Shown here: positions 51,181 through 58,965 of the stretch, in pieces
Layout of the letters: every line of letters begins with the position of its first letter
Numbering within the stretch: position 1 is the first letter of the stretch
The notes under the pieces: model-generated
Databases searched by the model: none
Told to the model about the DNA's origin: nothing
Seen by the model: only the letters and a program-made list of their open reading frames with translations
Translations under genes and position numbers: made by a program
Assembly (NCBI RefSeq): GCF_000420705.1
Contig: NZ_ATVL01000009.1
Location: 372,001 to 436,000 of the forward strand
Direction of reading: 5' to 3'
DNA: 64,000 nucleotides
Origin: Hymenobacter norwichensis DSM 15439
Lineage (GTDB): Bacteria; Bacteroidota; Bacteroidia; Cytophagales; Hymenobacteraceae

Positions 51181-52431
51181 ATGAAACGACGCTCCTTTGT
51201 AGCCCAAGCCGCCACCGGCCTTTCGGCGCTGGCGTTACCGGCTCCCGTCTGGGCCGTGGGCCACGCGCCCACTTTGCCGCCCCCAGTTAAGCAGTCGGAC
51301 CGGGAGTACTGGCTGACCACGCTGCTGCGGGTGGTGGAGCCCGTGCTGGCGGCCGGCGCGCAGGGCCAGCTGAAGGCATTGATGCCCATTGAGTCTGCGC
51401 CTGGCCAGCAGGAAGGCCGCCGCAAAGTGTCGCACTTGGAGGCGCTGGGGCGCACGCTGGCGGGGCTGGCTCCCTGGCTGGAAGCCCCCGGTACCACCGC
51501 CGCCGAGCAAATCTTACAGAAACGGTACGCTCAGCTGGCCCGCCAGGCCATCGGCCACGCCGTAGACCCCAAATCACCGGACTTCCTGAATTTCACCGAC
51601 GGGGGGCAGCCGGTTGTGGATGCTGCCTTCTTGGCGCACAGCCTGTTGCGGGCGCCCACCCAGCTGTGGGCTGAGCTGCCAGCGGCCACTCAAACTCAAC
51701 TGGTGCAGGCCCTGCAAAGCAGCCGGGTTATCAAGCCGGTGTACAGCAACTGGCTGTTGTTCAGTGGTATCATTGAAGCCGCACTGCTCAAGTTCACCGG
51801 CTCCGGCGACCTGATGCGCATGGATTACGCCATCAAGCAACACCAAATCTGGTACAAAGGCGACGGCACCTACGGCGACGGCCCCGATTTCCACTGGGAC
51901 TACTACAATAGCTACGTCATTCAACCTATGCTGCTCGATGTGGTAGGTACGCTGGTAGACGCTGGCAAAGAGCAAAAGCAGCTCTTGGAAACCCTGCGCA
52001 CCCGCGCCCGGCGCTACGCCGCCGTGCAGGAGCGCCTGATTGCGCCCGATGGGTCGTTTGCCGCCTTTGGCCGGTCGTTGGCATACCGGTGCGGGGCGTT
52101 TCAGCACCTGGCGCAGGTGACGTTGCAGCAGCAGCTGCCACCCGAGTTGCCGGTCGGGCAGGTTCGCAGTGCCCTTACCGCCGTTATCCGCCGCACGATG
52201 GAGCCCAAGGGTACTTTCGACGCTAAGGGCTGGTTACAGATTGGGCTGTGTGGCCACCAGCCGAGCATCGGGGAGGGTTACATTTCCACCGGGAGCCTGT
52301 ACCTGTGTACCACCGCGTTTCTGCCGCTGGGTTTGCCCCCAACAGATGCCTTCTGGACCAGCCCCACCCAAGACTGGACCGCCCGCCAAATCTGGTCCGG
52401 CCAAAACGTGAAGACTGACCATGCTTCGTAG
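51181..52431 (+). CDS. DUF2264 protein, predicted carbohydrate-active enzyme
   Basis: 416 residues, with a Tat-like or Sec signal MKRRSFVAQAATGLSALALPAPVWA. The domain (about residues 40-400) is DUF2264: EGRRKVSHLEALGRTLAGLAPWLE, WLLFSGIIEAALL and LIAPDGSFAAFGRSLAYRCGAFQHL (short quotes). It is expected to have an (alpha/alpha)6 fold; I recall members being placed in a CAZy glycoside hydrolase family with beta-glucuronidase activity, but that link is from memory. It lies 30 nt after the GH105 gene, consistent with removal of uronic acids. A repeat follows. Confidence 0.87.
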   Translation: MKRRSFVAQAATGLSALALPAPVWAVGHAPTLPPPVKQSDREYWLTTLLRVVEPVLAAGAQGQLKALMPIESAPGQQEGRRKVSHLEALGRTLAGLAPWLEAPGTTAAEQILQKRYAQLARQAIGHAVDPKSPDFLNFTDGGQPVVDAAFLAHSLLRAPTQLWAELPAATQTQLVQALQSSRVIKPVYSNWLLFSGIIEAALLKFTGSGDLMRMDYAIKQHQIWYKGDGTYGDGPDFHWDYYNSYVIQPMLLDVVGTLVDAGKEQKQLLETLRTRARRYAAVQERLIAPDGSFAAFGRSLAYRCGAFQHLAQVTLQQQLPPELPVGQVRSALTAVIRRTMEPKGTFDAKGWLQIGLCGHQPSIGEGYISTGSLYLCTTAFLPLGLPPTDAFWTSPTQDWTARQIWSGQNVKTDHAS

Positions 52432-52466
52432 GAGTTGCGAACAGTTGACGATTGTAAAAACCACAG

Positions 52467-52586
52467 CAAAGAAAGCCCGTCATGCAGAGGCGGAGCCGAA
52501 GCATCTTGCTCGTTTCGTTGCAATAGTAATCCAGTGTCAGCACGCGAGATGCTTCGGCTCCGCCTCTGCATGACGGGCTTTCTTTG
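52467..52586. repeat. Palindromic intergenic repeat, GCAGAGGCG family, copy 3
   Basis: 120 nt. Outer arms CAAAGAAAGCCCGTCATGC and complement, then the core GCAGAGGCGGAGCCGAAGCATC and complement, with a loop that contains CAATAGTAATCCAGTGTC. The outer arms add bases to the core of copies 1 and 2. The right arm with GGGCTTTCTTTG could also terminate transcription. Confidence 0.85.
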
Positions 52587-52645
52587 TTGAAAACACCTTA
52601 CTTTCCTCCACGGTTTAGTTGATTCTCTTTCCTTTCGCTTATCGG

Positions 52646-53611
52646 ATGATGTATTTTAGGTTGCTTAATGCCGCGGTGCTGTTGCTTGCTTCTGTAGCGG
52701 GCATGGCCCAGAAACCGCTGAAAAAGAACGAAGTCCTGCTGTTTGCCTACTTCAAGAACAACGGGCAAGACGGGCTGCACCTGGCCACCAGCCCCGACGG
52801 CTACCAGTGGACCGCCCTCAACAACGACCAGTCGTTTCTGCAACCCACCGTTTCCAACGACAAGCTCATGCGCGACCCCTGCATCATCCGGGGCAAGGAT
52901 GGGCTATTCCATATGGTCTGGACTACGAGCTGGCACGAGCGGGGCATTGGCTACGCCAGCTCCAAGGATTTGGTGAATTGGAGCGCGCAGCAGAACATTC
53001 CGGTGATGGAGCCCGAGCCCACGGCCAAGAACTGCTGGGCCCCGGAAATCACCTACGATGCCCGCAAGGACCAGTACATGATTTACTGGGCCACCACCAT
53101 TCCGGGTCGGTTTGCGCAGGGCGAAACCACGGTGGAAGGCGGCAACAACCACCGCATCTACTACACCACCACCAAGGATTTCAAAACCTACGCGCCTTCC
53201 AAGGTGCTCTACGACCAAGGCTTCAACGTAATTGATGCTACCGTGCAGCCCGCTGGTAAGCGTTTCGTGATGTTTCTGAAAGACGAAACCAAGGAGCCGG
53301 TACAGAAAAACCTGCGTGTGGCCTTCGCCGACCAACTCACCGGTCCGTACGGTCCTCCTTCGGCACCCATTACCGGCAAGTACTGGGCTGAAGGCCCAAC
53401 GGCTATTCAACTGGCCGGGGAGTGGCTGGTGTATTTCGACAAGTACACCGAGCACAAATACGGCGCCGTAAGCTCCGCCGACCTGGAGCACTGGACCGAC
53501 GTATCCGACCGGGTGCAGTTCCCGAAAGGTACCCGCCACGGCACGGTGCTGCGCATCACCAAAAAGGAGCTAGCCCAACTACAGGCCAAAAAGGACACGG
53601 CAGCTAAGTAA
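52646..53611 (+). CDS. Glycoside hydrolase family 43-like protein
   Basis: 321 residues with a signal peptide (FRLLNAAVLLLASVAGMAQ). The five-bladed propeller is supported by MRDPCIIRGKDGLFHMVWTT (first catalytic Asp region), YASSKDLVNWS, and KNCWAPEITYDARKDQYMIYW, each short here. GH43 enzymes remove arabinose, xylose or galactose residues. The exact substrate is unknown. It has two successive ATGs at 52646 and 52649. It follows the repeat and precedes the GH2 gene by 244 nt with that gene's own promoter. Confidence 0.9.
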   Translation: MMYFRLLNAAVLLLASVAGMAQKPLKKNEVLLFAYFKNNGQDGLHLATSPDGYQWTALNNDQSFLQPTVSNDKLMRDPCIIRGKDGLFHMVWTTSWHERGIGYASSKDLVNWSAQQNIPVMEPEPTAKNCWAPEITYDARKDQYMIYWATTIPGRFAQGETTVEGGNNHRIYYTTTKDFKTYAPSKVLYDQGFNVIDATVQPAGKRFVMFLKDETKEPVQKNLRVAFADQLTGPYGPPSAPITGKYWAEGPTAIQLAGEWLVYFDKYTEHKYGAVSSADLEHWTDVSDRVQFPKGTRHGTVLRITKKELAQLQAKKDTAAK

Positions 53612-53812
53612 ATCAGCATGATGGTCTCATGACTTCTTGACCATGATAGTTTGCATGGAGCCGATTGGTGTTATGCCAGTCGGCAATTCAGCTTTTTCAG
53701 AATCACTGAAAACAAAGAGTATGGTGGGAGCGGGGCCTTTTTTTACCGGCAACGACGAAAATACACCCCTCAATCACTGGAAATGCACCCTGCCTGCCAC
53801 TACGCGTGTCGT

Positions 53813-53820
53813 TAGGTTTG
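53813..53820 (+). promoter_or_regulatory. -7 element upstream of the GH2 gene
   Basis: TAGGTTTG matches TAnnTTTG. It lies 36 nt before the GH2 ATG. No clear TTG box is seen. Confidence 0.4.
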
Positions 53821-53855
53821 CTGGTATCGAATCTGCCCTCTTACCCACCCGTTTC

Positions 53856-56800
53856 ATGCACGTTTCTCGCTTCCTGACTGCCTCTCTGCTGCTAGCCAGC
53901 CGCCTGGCCGGTGCCCAATCCACGCCCAACGAATGGGAAAACCCGCGGGTATTCGAGCACAACAAAGAGAAGGCGCACGCCAGCTTCATGGTGTATGCCA
54001 ATGCCGCCGACGCTGCCACCAACATCTACAGCCGCTCGCCCTACTACCAGTCGCTCAACGGTTCCTGGAAGTTCAACTACGTACCCCGCCCCGCCGAGCG
54101 ACCCTTGGATTTCCAGTCGCCCACCTTCAACGACGCCAGCTGGAAAACCATTGCCGTGCCTTCGAGCTGGGAAGTGCAGGGATTCGGGACGCCCATCTAC
54201 ACCAACGTTACTTACCCTTTCCCCAGAAACCAGCCGTTCATTGATGGGCGCGACAACCCGGTGGGCAGCTACCGGCGCACGTTTACGGTGCCCGCCACCT
54301 GGGCCGGGCGCGAGGTGATGCTGAACTTCGGCTCAATTTCCGGCTACGCGGTGGTATTCGTAAACGGGCAGCGGGTGGGGATGAGCAAAGTAGCCAAGTC
54401 ACCCGCCGAATTTGATATTACGCAGCACCTGAAGCCCGGCGACAACACGCTGGCCGTGCAGGTATTCCGCTGGCACGACGGCTCGTATCTGGAAGACCAG
54501 GACTTCTGGCGCCTCTCCGGCCTCGACCGGGACGTGTACCTCTACAGCTTGCCCAAAGAAACCATCTGGGACTTTTTCGCCCACGCCGACCTCGACCCCA
54601 CGTACAAAAACGGCCAGTTCTCGGCCGATGTGACCCTGCGCAACTTTGCTAGCACGACCGGTTCGCCTGCCCGCCTCACGGTGGAAGTGCTGGATGCCGC
54701 CGGCAAAACCGTGCTGCGCCAGCAGCAAGCCGTGGCTACCGTGCCCGCCGCCGGTCTGCAAACCGTGAAAGTGAGCGGCACCGTGAAAAACGTACGCAAG
54801 TGGTCCGCTGAAACTCCTAACCTGTATCAGTGCCGCCTCACCCTAGCTGATGCCCAGGGCAAGGAGTTGGCCGTTACCAGTTGCCGGATTGGCTTTCGTA
54901 AAGTGGAAATCAAGGATGCGCAGCTGATGGTGAACGGTGTGCCCGTAGAAGTGCACGGCGTGAACCGCCACGAGTTGGAGCCTACCACCGGCCGCGTAGT
55001 AACCGAAGCTGGCATGCGCCGCGACCTGGAGCTGATGAAGCAGTTCAACATCAACGCGGTGCGCACCAGCCACTACCCCAACGACGAGCGGTGGTATCAG
55101 CTCTGCGACGAGCTGGGTTTCTACCTCGTGGATGAGGCCAACATCGAAACCCACGGCTATGGTGCAGAGTTGCAAGGCGGGTTCGACAAGAGCAAGCACC
55201 CGGCCTACTTGCCCGAGTGGGCCCCGGCTCATATGGACCGCATTGAGCGGGCCGTGGAGCGCGACAAAAACCACCCTTCGGTTATCATCTGGAGCCTCGG
55301 CAACGAGTGCGGCAACGGCCCCGTGTTTCATGATGCCTACACCTGGCTGAAGCAGCGTGACCCGAGCCGCCCCGTACAGTTCGAGCAGGCTGGCGAAGAC
55401 GTGAATACGGATATTGTGTGCCCGATGTACCCTGGCATGGGTTCGATGAAGCGGTACGCCGAGGCCACCGACAAAAAGCGCCCCTACATCATGTGCGAGT
55501 ATTCGCACGCCATGGGCAACAGCAACGGTAACTTCCAGGAATACTGGGATTTAATTCGGAGCAAGCCGCATATGCAGGGGGGCTTCATCTGGGACTGGGT
55601 GGACCAGGGCCTGCAAACCCAAACCACCGATGGCCGGCCGTTCTTCGCGTACGGCGGCGACTTGGGCGGCTATTTCTTGCAAAACGATGAGAACTTCTGC
55701 GCCAACGGCCTGATTGCCGCCGACCGCACCCCGCACCCTGGGTTGTGGGAAGTGAAAAAGGTGTACCAGGATATTCGTTTCACGGCAGCTCAACCCGCCA
55801 CGGGCCGCGTAACGGTAGTCAACGGCTTCTCTTTCAATAGCCTGGACAAGTACACCTTCCGCTGGGAGCTCCTACGCAATGGCACCGTGACAAAGTCGGG
55901 AGTGATGCCAGTGGGTAATCTGGCGGCCCGGCAGCAGAAGGAAGTGAAGCTGCCACTGCCGGCCATGCCCAGCGGGGCCGAATACGTGCTCAACGTGTTT
56001 GCCGTCACGAAAACGGCCGCGCCGCTGGTGCCCGCCGGCCACGAGGTAGCACGAGAGCAATTTGTGCTGACGCCGGCGGCTAGCTACTTCACCGCTACTT
56101 CGACCCCAACTGGTAAGCTGGACGTGAAGCGGGAAGGCGACAAGCTGACGTTTTCGGCGGGCGACGTACGCGGTGAGTTCAACACCAAGCAAGGCCGCTT
56201 CACCGATTACCGCCTGCGCAACCAGTGGGTGATGGGCGGCTACCCCGAGCCGTACTTCTGGCGCGCCCCCACCGACAACGACTTCGGCAGCGGCATGCCC
56301 CAGAACCTGGGAGCGTGGCGCACGGCCCACGCCGCCCGCCGCGTGCAAAAAGTAACGGTAGGGGAGCAGTCGGCGGCGGGACTGCCCATCAAAGTGGAAT
56401 ACCGCCTGACCGACATCGACGCGCCCTACACCATCGACTACCTCATCGGCAACGACGGGGCGGTGCAAGTCACGGCCGCCATCGACTTGACCGGCAAAAC
56501 CCTGCCCGAAATGCCCCGCTTCGGGATGCGGCTAGATCTGCCGCGTTCCTTCAACCGCATGCAGTACTACGGCCGCGGCCCCTGGGAAAACTACTCCGAC
56601 CGTAGCACGGCGGCTCTGCTGGGTACCTACCAGGATTCGGTGAACGGGCAGTTCACGCGCAACTACATCCGGCCCCAGGAAAACGGCTACCGTACCGATG
56701 TACGCTGGCTGACGCTCACCAACGCCGAGGGCCTGGGCCTACGCGTAGAAGGTACCGGCCAGCCCATTTGCTTTAGCGCCTTGCCGTTCCGCACCGAGGA

Positions 56801-57011
56801 CCTCGACCCCGGCCTCAGCAAAAAGCAGCAGCACCCCACCGACGTAAAAATGCGCGGTTCCGTAACGCTGCAAGTGGACCTGAAACAGCGCGGCGTGGGC
56901 GGCGACAACAGCTGGGGCGCCCTGCCCCACGAGCAGTACCGCCTCCTCGACAAGCAGTACAAGTATAGCTACACCTTGCGCCTGGTGGACGCCAAGCAGC
57001 CGCAGCCCTAA
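53856..57011 (+). CDS. LacZ-type beta-galactosidase, glycoside hydrolase family 2
   Basis: 1051 residues, full-length for the LacZ five-domain type. A signal peptide (residues 1-20, VSRFLTASLLLASRLAGAQ) makes it periplasmic or secreted. The acid/base Glu lies in WSLGNECGNGPVF (near residue 485) and the nucleophile Glu in YIMCEYSHAMGNSNG (near residue 549). The small C-terminal domain (from about residue 760) includes PYFWRAPTDNDFGSGM. It removes terminal beta-galactose. An in-frame reading from 53637 would add 73 residues before the signal and is rejected. Confidence 0.94.
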   Translation: MHVSRFLTASLLLASRLAGAQSTPNEWENPRVFEHNKEKAHASFMVYANAADAATNIYSRSPYYQSLNGSWKFNYVPRPAERPLDFQSPTFNDASWKTIAVPSSWEVQGFGTPIYTNVTYPFPRNQPFIDGRDNPVGSYRRTFTVPATWAGREVMLNFGSISGYAVVFVNGQRVGMSKVAKSPAEFDITQHLKPGDNTLAVQVFRWHDGSYLEDQDFWRLSGLDRDVYLYSLPKETIWDFFAHADLDPTYKNGQFSADVTLRNFASTTGSPARLTVEVLDAAGKTVLRQQQAVATVPAAGLQTVKVSGTVKNVRKWSAETPNLYQCRLTLADAQGKELAVTSCRIGFRKVEIKDAQLMVNGVPVEVHGVNRHELEPTTGRVVTEAGMRRDLELMKQFNINAVRTSHYPNDERWYQLCDELGFYLVDEANIETHGYGAELQGGFDKSKHPAYLPEWAPAHMDRIERAVERDKNHPSVIIWSLGNECGNGPVFHDAYTWLKQRDPSRPVQFEQAGEDVNTDIVCPMYPGMGSMKRYAEATDKKRPYIMCEYSHAMGNSNGNFQEYWDLIRSKPHMQGGFIWDWVDQGLQTQTTDGRPFFAYGGDLGGYFLQNDENFCANGLIAADRTPHPGLWEVKKVYQDIRFTAAQPATGRVTVVNGFSFNSLDKYTFRWELLRNGTVTKSGVMPVGNLAARQQKEVKLPLPAMPSGAEYVLNVFAVTKTAAPLVPAGHEVAREQFVLTPAASYFTATSTPTGKLDVKREGDKLTFSAGDVRGEFNTKQGRFTDYRLRNQWVMGGYPEPYFWRAPTDNDFGSGMPQNLGAWRTAHAARRVQKVTVGEQSAAGLPIKVEYRLTDIDAPYTIDYLIGNDGAVQVTAAIDLTGKTLPEMPRFGMRLDLPRSFNRMQYYGRGPWENYSDRSTAALLGTYQDSVNGQFTRNYIRPQENGYRTDVRWLTLTNAEGLGLRVEGTGQPICFSALPFRTEDLDPGLSKKQQHPTDVKMRGSVTLQVDLKQRGVGGDNSWGALPHEQYRLLDKQYKYSYTLRLVDAKQPQP

Positions 57012-57080
57012 AACCAAGTCTGTTGCTAAACAGAAAAAGCAGTTCTTTGGGCACATCCTGCCGCCTGACAAGAAAGCTTT

Positions 57081-57725
57081 ATGATAAGCAAGCGCCTACT
57101 TCGTAAGATGCTATTGGCTCTGGTGCTGTACTGCGGCACCAGCCAGCTAAGCATCGCCCAACGAACCGCACCCGAGCCTCCACTGACCCCTCGGATGCCG
57201 CAAGTACAGCTTCGGACGCCAGTGATCATACAGCCGCCCGCCGCTAGGGCCGCCAAACTGCCCGCACCTCCGGCTACAGTAATGCAAGTTGCTGTGCCCC
57301 GGCCCCAACCACTTTTTCTCCTAAATTCTGAGGTGGTTATTGCCCCAGATGGCATTCAGCCGGCGGAAATCAAGAAGGTAATGGTGTACAAAAGCCACAA
57401 TGCTCCCGCGCAGTGGCGTGAGTTGGTGACGTACGGCATTATCGACATCACGCCCAAGCAGAAAATCAAAGTCAAGAGCCGTACACTGGCTGCTATTGGG
57501 AAAGACTTGGGTGTGTCGGGGCCGGTGCGCTACACCATAAACGCTATGCCCGTAGCCGATGCCAACCTCCGCATTGCGCTGGATGCTATTGGCGAAATCA
57601 ACCTGATGCGGACCACTGAGTCAGCTGTTACTACCGTTGCCATTAATGTCAGGCCCGCTAAACCAGGGGCACTTCGGCAAGACCCGCCGGGTACGATTTA
57701 CATCCGTGGACTGGCAGCGCATTAG
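57081..57725 (+). CDS. Secreted plug-like protein of unknown function
   Basis: 214 residues. A signal peptide (MISKRLLRKMLLALVLYCG...) is followed by a Pro-rich linker. Two tandem segments, each about 60 residues, look like the plug domain of TonB-dependent receptors: IQPAEIKKVMVYKSHNAP... GIIDITPKQ and VRYTINAMPVADANLRIALDAIGEINLMR (partial quotes). There is no beta-barrel. Similar free-standing plug-like proteins occur in Bacteroidota, function unknown to me. It lies within the carbohydrate cluster, between GH2 and the acyltransferase (six bases to the next ATG). Confidence 0.65.
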   Translation: MISKRLLRKMLLALVLYCGTSQLSIAQRTAPEPPLTPRMPQVQLRTPVIIQPPAARAAKLPAPPATVMQVAVPRPQPLFLLNSEVVIAPDGIQPAEIKKVMVYKSHNAPAQWRELVTYGIIDITPKQKIKVKSRTLAAIGKDLGVSGPVRYTINAMPVADANLRIALDAIGEINLMRTTESAVTTVAINVRPAKPGALRQDPPGTIYIRGLAAH

Positions 57726-57731
57726 GTTGGT

Positions 57732-58868
57732 ATGATGAATATGCAAGTTGCCAAGGCTACCCCCGTCACGCTGAGCACCAAGCCGCACTACGCCATTCTG
57801 GATGGGCTGCGGGGAGTGGCGGCGCTGTTGGTGGTAGCCTTTCATTTGTGCGAGGCGCACGCCACCAGCCACCTCGACCAGCTGATCAACCATGGCTATT
57901 TGGCAGTCGATTTCTTTTTCATGCTTTCGGGCTACGTTATCAGCTACGCCTACGACGACCGGTGGAACCGCCTGACTCTGAAAGAATTCTTTACAATTCG
58001 GCTGGTGCGGCTGCAACCATTGGTGGTACTGGGTATGATAATCGGGGCCGCGTGCTTCTATTTTCAGGATTCCGTGCTGTGGCCTCATATCAGTGAGGTG
58101 CCCATTTGGAAGACGCTGCTAGTTATGGCTATTGGGGCCACGCTGCTGCCGCTGCCTTTGTCGATGGATCTTCGGGGTTGGCAGGAAATGCACCCGCTCA
58201 ATGGGCCGGGCTGGTCGTTGTTTTACGAATACATTGCCAACCTGCTGTACGCGCTGTGGGTACGCAAATTCTCCAACCGAGCCCTGACTGCACTGGTTGT
58301 GCTGGCTGGCGCGGTGCTGCTGCACTATGCCGTTACGAACCCCGCCGGCGACATGATAGGGGGCTGGTCGTTGAACGTGGAGCAGCTACGGGTGGGCTTC
58401 ACACGGGTGACGTACCCGTTTTTTGCCGGGTTGCTGCTGGCGCGCGTGAGTAAGCCGGGCCGCATCAAACACGCTTTCTGGTGGGGCAGCTTGCTGCTGA
58501 CCGTGGTGCTGGCCTTCCCGCGGGTAGGGGGCACCGAGCAGTTGTGGCTGAACGGCCTCTACGATGGGGCAAGTATTCTGCTGGTATTTCCGGTGGTGGT
58601 ATGGTTAGGTGCTAGTGGGCAAGTATCCGGACGCGGTGCGCAGCTGTGCAGGTTTGTGGGGGCTATTTCCTACCCCATCTACATCACGCATTACCCTCTC
58701 ATTTACACCTATACCGCCTGGGTAAGCAACGGCCACCGCCCTTTAGCTCAGGTGTGGCCCGTGGCCTTGCTGACCTTTGGCGCCATTGTGCTGTTGGCTT
58801 ATGTTAGCCTGAAACTCTACGACGAGCCTGTTCGGCGGTGGCTGAAAAGTCGGCTTCTGGCGCGGTAA
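57732..58868 (+). CDS. Acyltransferase family 3 membrane protein (OafA/YrhL-like)
   Basis: 378 residues with ten or so membrane helices. ILDGLRGVAALLVVAFHL with the catalytic-type His, FFFMLSGYVISYAY and YPIYITHYPLIYTYT are typical of the acyltransferase-3 family, which adds acetyl or other acyl groups to sugars of the cell surface or small molecules. The substrate is unknown. The ATG is six bases after the plug-like gene, so the two are likely co-transcribed. The gene's link to the carbohydrate enzymes is only positional. Confidence 0.88.
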   Translation: MMNMQVAKATPVTLSTKPHYAILDGLRGVAALLVVAFHLCEAHATSHLDQLINHGYLAVDFFFMLSGYVISYAYDDRWNRLTLKEFFTIRLVRLQPLVVLGMIIGAACFYFQDSVLWPHISEVPIWKTLLVMAIGATLLPLPLSMDLRGWQEMHPLNGPGWSLFYEYIANLLYALWVRKFSNRALTALVVLAGAVLLHYAVTNPAGDMIGGWSLNVEQLRVGFTRVTYPFFAGLLLARVSKPGRIKHAFWWGSLLLTVVLAFPRVGGTEQLWLNGLYDGASILLVFPVVVWLGASGQVSGRGAQLCRFVGAISYPIYITHYPLIYTYTAWVSNGHRPLAQVWPVALLTFGAIVLLAYVSLKLYDEPVRRWLKSRLLAR

Positions 58869-58965
58869 TAGCCGGCGGTAAACTTTCCTCGGTAAGGCGC
58901 TCTAGTGCTTCATCTCTTCGCAACTGCCTCATTTCTTTTGCCCTGACGTCGGCCTTAAACCCCCT

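Noticed and set aside
53637..53855. Longer version of the GH2 protein
   Set aside because: The extra 73 residues lack family similarity and precede a signal peptide; a promoter-like TAGGTTTG lies inside them.
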